Shown here one piece after another: positions 62,042 to 64,000 of a stretch of DNA of 64,000 nucleotides; positions within the stretch are counted from its first letter, which is position 1; each line of letters opens with the position of its first letter. Both the position numbers and the translations under genes were made by a program. The stretch spans positions 1,736,764 to 1,800,763 of the forward strand of contig NZ_CP021378.1 of assembly GCF_002215495.1 (NCBI RefSeq). Reading direction: 5' to 3'. A model generated the notes under the pieces. It was not told where the DNA came from. It was given only the letters and a program-made list of their open reading frames with translations, and ran no database searches. This stretch comes from Porphyrobacter sp. CACIAM 03H1. Its GTDB lineage: Bacteria; Pseudomonadota; Alphaproteobacteria; Sphingomonadales; Sphingomonadaceae.

Positions 62042-62053
62042 TTGTCCGGACAA
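62042..62053. promoter_or_regulatory. TTGTCCGGACAA palindrome before the methyltransferase gene
   Basis: TTGTCCGGACAA is a perfect 12-bp palindrome 30 bp upstream of the methyltransferase ATG, and identical to the core of the site at 61037-61052. It is a likely second site of one regulator. Confidence 0.72.
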
Positions 62054-62082
62054 CTTTTCCGGCCCAGCCCAGAGGTGCCGCC

Positions 62083-63303
62083 ATGGCCAAAGACCTGCCC
62101 CCGCCCTACACCGCGATGAGCCGCCATCCGATGATGCCGCGCACCTCCCACGACGAGGCGGCGCGCTTCAACTTCCTGACGCACTTCAACCGCTATCTTT
62201 CCGGTCCCATCGGCGGCGGCAACCGGCTGGCGTACGAAAAGCGGGTGCTGCCGGCCTTCCGGGCCGAGCATGGCCGCGATCCCGAGCACCGCTACGAGAT
62301 CCGCGACGCGATGAACCGGGATCCGTGGCACCGCATGTGGTCGGCGCTCAAGCGCAATTCGATGGAGATGCGCCAGCACAACGGACGCCAGGTGGTGCTG
62401 CGCCAGCTCGACGAGCTCGATGCCATGGCGCGCCAGTTCAACGAGCATTCGGGGATGCTCGAGCTCGATCCCGCGATCGAGCAGCCCGAATACCAGACCG
62501 CCGTCGATATCCATTGCCAGCCCGGCGGCTATCACGGCGAGGAGCGTGCCGGAGACGTGACGGTCGGGGCGAACTACGATGTCGGCCTGTTCGCGACCAC
62601 CGGCGGCGCGCTCGGCGGACTGAACGACGGCGGCGGGCAGGCGGTGGTCGGCTGGATCAGGTCCGAGCGGCCCGACTGGAAGCCCCGCCGCATCCTCGAT
62701 ATCGGCTGCACCATCGGCCACAACGCCGTGCCGATCGCCCAGGCCTTCCCCGATGCCGAGGTGATCGCGATCGACACTGCCGCGGCCTCGCTGCGCTATG
62801 GCGCGGCCCGGGCGGCGGCGATGGGGGTGAAGAACATCCGCTTCGTCCAGGCCTCGGGCGAGGATCTGTCGCGCTGGGCCGACGGGCATTTCGATTGGGT
62901 GCAGACCACCATGTTCCTGCACGAACTGTCGGCGAAGTCGATGCCGCGCATCCTCGCCGAGGCCAACCGCGTGCTCGCGCCGGGCGGGCTGATCCTGCAC
63001 ATCGAGCAGCCGCAATATTCTGACGAAATGCCGCTGTTCGAGCAGTTCATGCGCGACTGGGACGCGTTCAACAACAACGAGCCCTTCTGGTCGGCGATGC
63101 ACGGACAGGATCTCAAGGAGGTGATGGCGAAGGCCGGCTTCCCGCGCGATTGCCAGTTCGTCGCCGGGGTGCGGGCGGTGGTCGATCCGGAGATCTTTCC
63201 GCCGTCACCCGACGCGGGCGAGGAAGACTATGGCCGCGCCGCGATCTGGAACGCCTACGGCGCGTGGAAGCCGCTCGCGGGCGAACAGCAGGTGGCGGCA
63301 TGA
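62083..63303 (+). CDS. SAM-dependent methyltransferase (class I)
   Basis: A 406-residue protein. A long N-terminal region (about 1-200) of unknown fold precedes a class I methyltransferase domain with motif I ILDIGCTIGHN (near residue 210), a following VIAIDTA acidic strand, and LHIEQPQYS later. The ATG at 62083 follows an AGAGGTG ribosome-binding site; an upstream GTG at 62035 would include the palindrome and is unlikely. It overlaps the next gene (ATGA). Confidence 0.86.
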   Translation: MAKDLPPPYTAMSRHPMMPRTSHDEAARFNFLTHFNRYLSGPIGGGNRLAYEKRVLPAFRAEHGRDPEHRYEIRDAMNRDPWHRMWSALKRNSMEMRQHNGRQVVLRQLDELDAMARQFNEHSGMLELDPAIEQPEYQTAVDIHCQPGGYHGEERAGDVTVGANYDVGLFATTGGALGGLNDGGGQAVVGWIRSERPDWKPRRILDIGCTIGHNAVPIAQAFPDAEVIAIDTAAASLRYGAARAAAMGVKNIRFVQASGEDLSRWADGHFDWVQTTMFLHELSAKSMPRILAEANRVLAPGGLILHIEQPQYSDEMPLFEQFMRDWDAFNNNEPFWSAMHGQDLKEVMAKAGFPRDCQFVAGVRAVVDPEIFPPSPDAGEEDYGRAAIWNAYGAWKPLAGEQQVAA

Positions 63304-63668
63304 ACGCGGGCGAGGGCCCGCTCGACTGGGTCGCGCTCTCGGGTCGCCGCGCCAAGGGCAAGCGTCCCGACTTCTTCGACAACCCCGCGCTCGACCGGCT
63401 CTATTCGACAGTCTTCGCGCTCGCCGCCGAAGTTTCCGCGCTGCGCGAGCGGCAGGACACCATCGAGCGGCTGCTCGATGCGAAGGGCACGCTCTCGCGC
63501 GAGGACATCGAGAGCTACGTGCCCGATCGCGAGGCAGGCGACGAGCGGGGGATGGCGACGCGCGCCTACATCGCGCGGATCATGCGCGGCTTCCAGCAGG
63601 AGGTCGAGGCGATGGAAGCACACGATCCGCCGATCATGGACATCGTGGACAAGCTTTCGCGCGAATAG
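63300..63668 (+). CDS. Hypothetical protein coupled to the methyltransferase
   Basis: A 122-residue soluble protein beginning MNAGEGPLDWVALSGRRAKG with predicted helices (about 36-60, 75-115) including FALAAEVSALRERQDTIERLL, which could form a coiled coil. It starts inside the methyltransferase stop (ATGA at 63300), so it is translationally coupled. No family is recognised; it may be an accessory subunit of the methyltransferase. Confidence 0.72.
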   Translation: MNAGEGPLDWVALSGRRAKGKRPDFFDNPALDRLYSTVFALAAEVSALRERQDTIERLLDAKGTLSREDIESYVPDREAGDERGMATRAYIARIMRGFQQEVEAMEAHDPPIMDIVDKLSRE

Positions 63669-63715
63669 GGATCACGGCGCGGACGGGGCGCTGAAACGAG
63701 GGGGTCACAGCGACA

Positions 63716-64000
63716 ATGGAATTTCTCGCGAGCAACGAACTCGCCATCCTGCGGTGGATACACATCCTCGCGATGGTCTACTGGCTGGGGGGCGAATGGG
63801 GTGTGTTCCAGACCAGCTATCACGTCACCAATCCCGCGCTTTCGCTGGAGGAACGGCGGCGGCACATGGAGACCGCCTACCGCATCGACATCCTCGCCCG
63901 GACCGGCATCGTGCTGCTCCTGCCGCTGGGACTGCACATGGGCAAGATCTACGGCTTCGTGCCCATGCTCGAAGGGGCGGGCGTGTGGTGGATGTGGGCC
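63716..64000 (+). CDS. Membrane protein, 5' part (CopD/YphA-like four-helix type)
   Basis: The first 95 codons only; the gene runs off the window. Hydrophobic segments at about 10-30 and 62-80 surround WIHILAMVYWLGGEWG and a second histidine GLHMGKIYG. The pattern of one His in each of two helices resembles small heme-binding membrane proteins of the copper-resistance/hydrophobic type. It follows the coupled pair by 47 bp and probably belongs to the same operon. Confidence 0.6.
   Translation, partial: MEFLASNELAILRWIHILAMVYWLGGEWGVFQTSYHVTNPALSLEERRRHMETAYRIDILARTGIVLLLPLGLHMGKIYGFVPMLEGAGVWWMWA

Noticed and set aside
1..64000. CRISPR arrays, rRNA genes or prophage structural genes
   Set aside because: No spaced direct repeats of suitable length, no rRNA-like sequence and no capsid, tail or terminase genes were seen.

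Overview
The window is high-GC chromosomal DNA from an alphaproteobacterium. Sphingomonadales, probably the Erythrobacteraceae, is the best guess. This rests on the gene set: system I cytochrome c maturation genes beside a leucine-type dehydrogenase, a dapF-mtaB-ftsY-ispZ cluster, a CsbD protein, a Tat-exported carotenoid oxygenase and many small redox enzymes. The taxonomy is inference; no rRNA gene is present.

Bases 1-28460 are mostly core genome. A dehydrogenase tail is followed by a tightly overlapping cytochrome c maturation operon (ccmC, D, E, F, G, H and a CcmI-like TPR protein) and kup. On the minus strand lies dapF-mtaB-ftsY-ispZ, four genes with overlapping ends. Next come a GGDEF/EAL protein, an EVE-domain protein, csbD with its own terminator, a ThDP enzyme, two MFS transporters, pgsA, oxyR, rnd, aspS, a secreted TPR protein, acpP, fabF, mltG and a 2'-5' RNA ligase-like gene. 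Two REP-like inverted-repeat pairs sit at rnd/oxyR and between acpP and fabF.

Bases 28463-33725 form a small genomic island. It starts in an intact tRNA-Met(CAT) gene and ends at a 36-bp exact copy of that tRNA's 3' part. It carries a DUF3500 protein, a tyrosine integrase broken by three frameshifts, a CadC-like membrane regulator with TPRs and a (TP)n-rich lipoprotein.

Bases 34083-53694 are accessory and rich in regulators. Six times a regulator (AraC, LysR, TetR, LysR, XRE/MmyB-like, TetR) is transcribed away from a redox, NAD(P)-binding or desaturase-type enzyme gene. Several of the gaps hold clear palindromic operators. Embedded here are a two-component system, a ParD-like protein paired with methionine aminopeptidase behind tandem operators on its promoter, a CPBP protease, a DUF4269 protein and hydrolases.

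Bases 53886-64000 return to high-GC genes. They include a membrane AraC regulator, an exported S41-like protein, a membrane LytTR regulator, a DUF2141 lipoprotein with a Tat-exported carotenoid oxygenase, a decayed ROK kinase/manA pair, and a DUF1838 gene followed by a methyltransferase operon. Both of these last units carry the same TTGTCCGGACAA palindrome upstream. No CRISPR array, rRNA or recognisable phage structural gene was seen.
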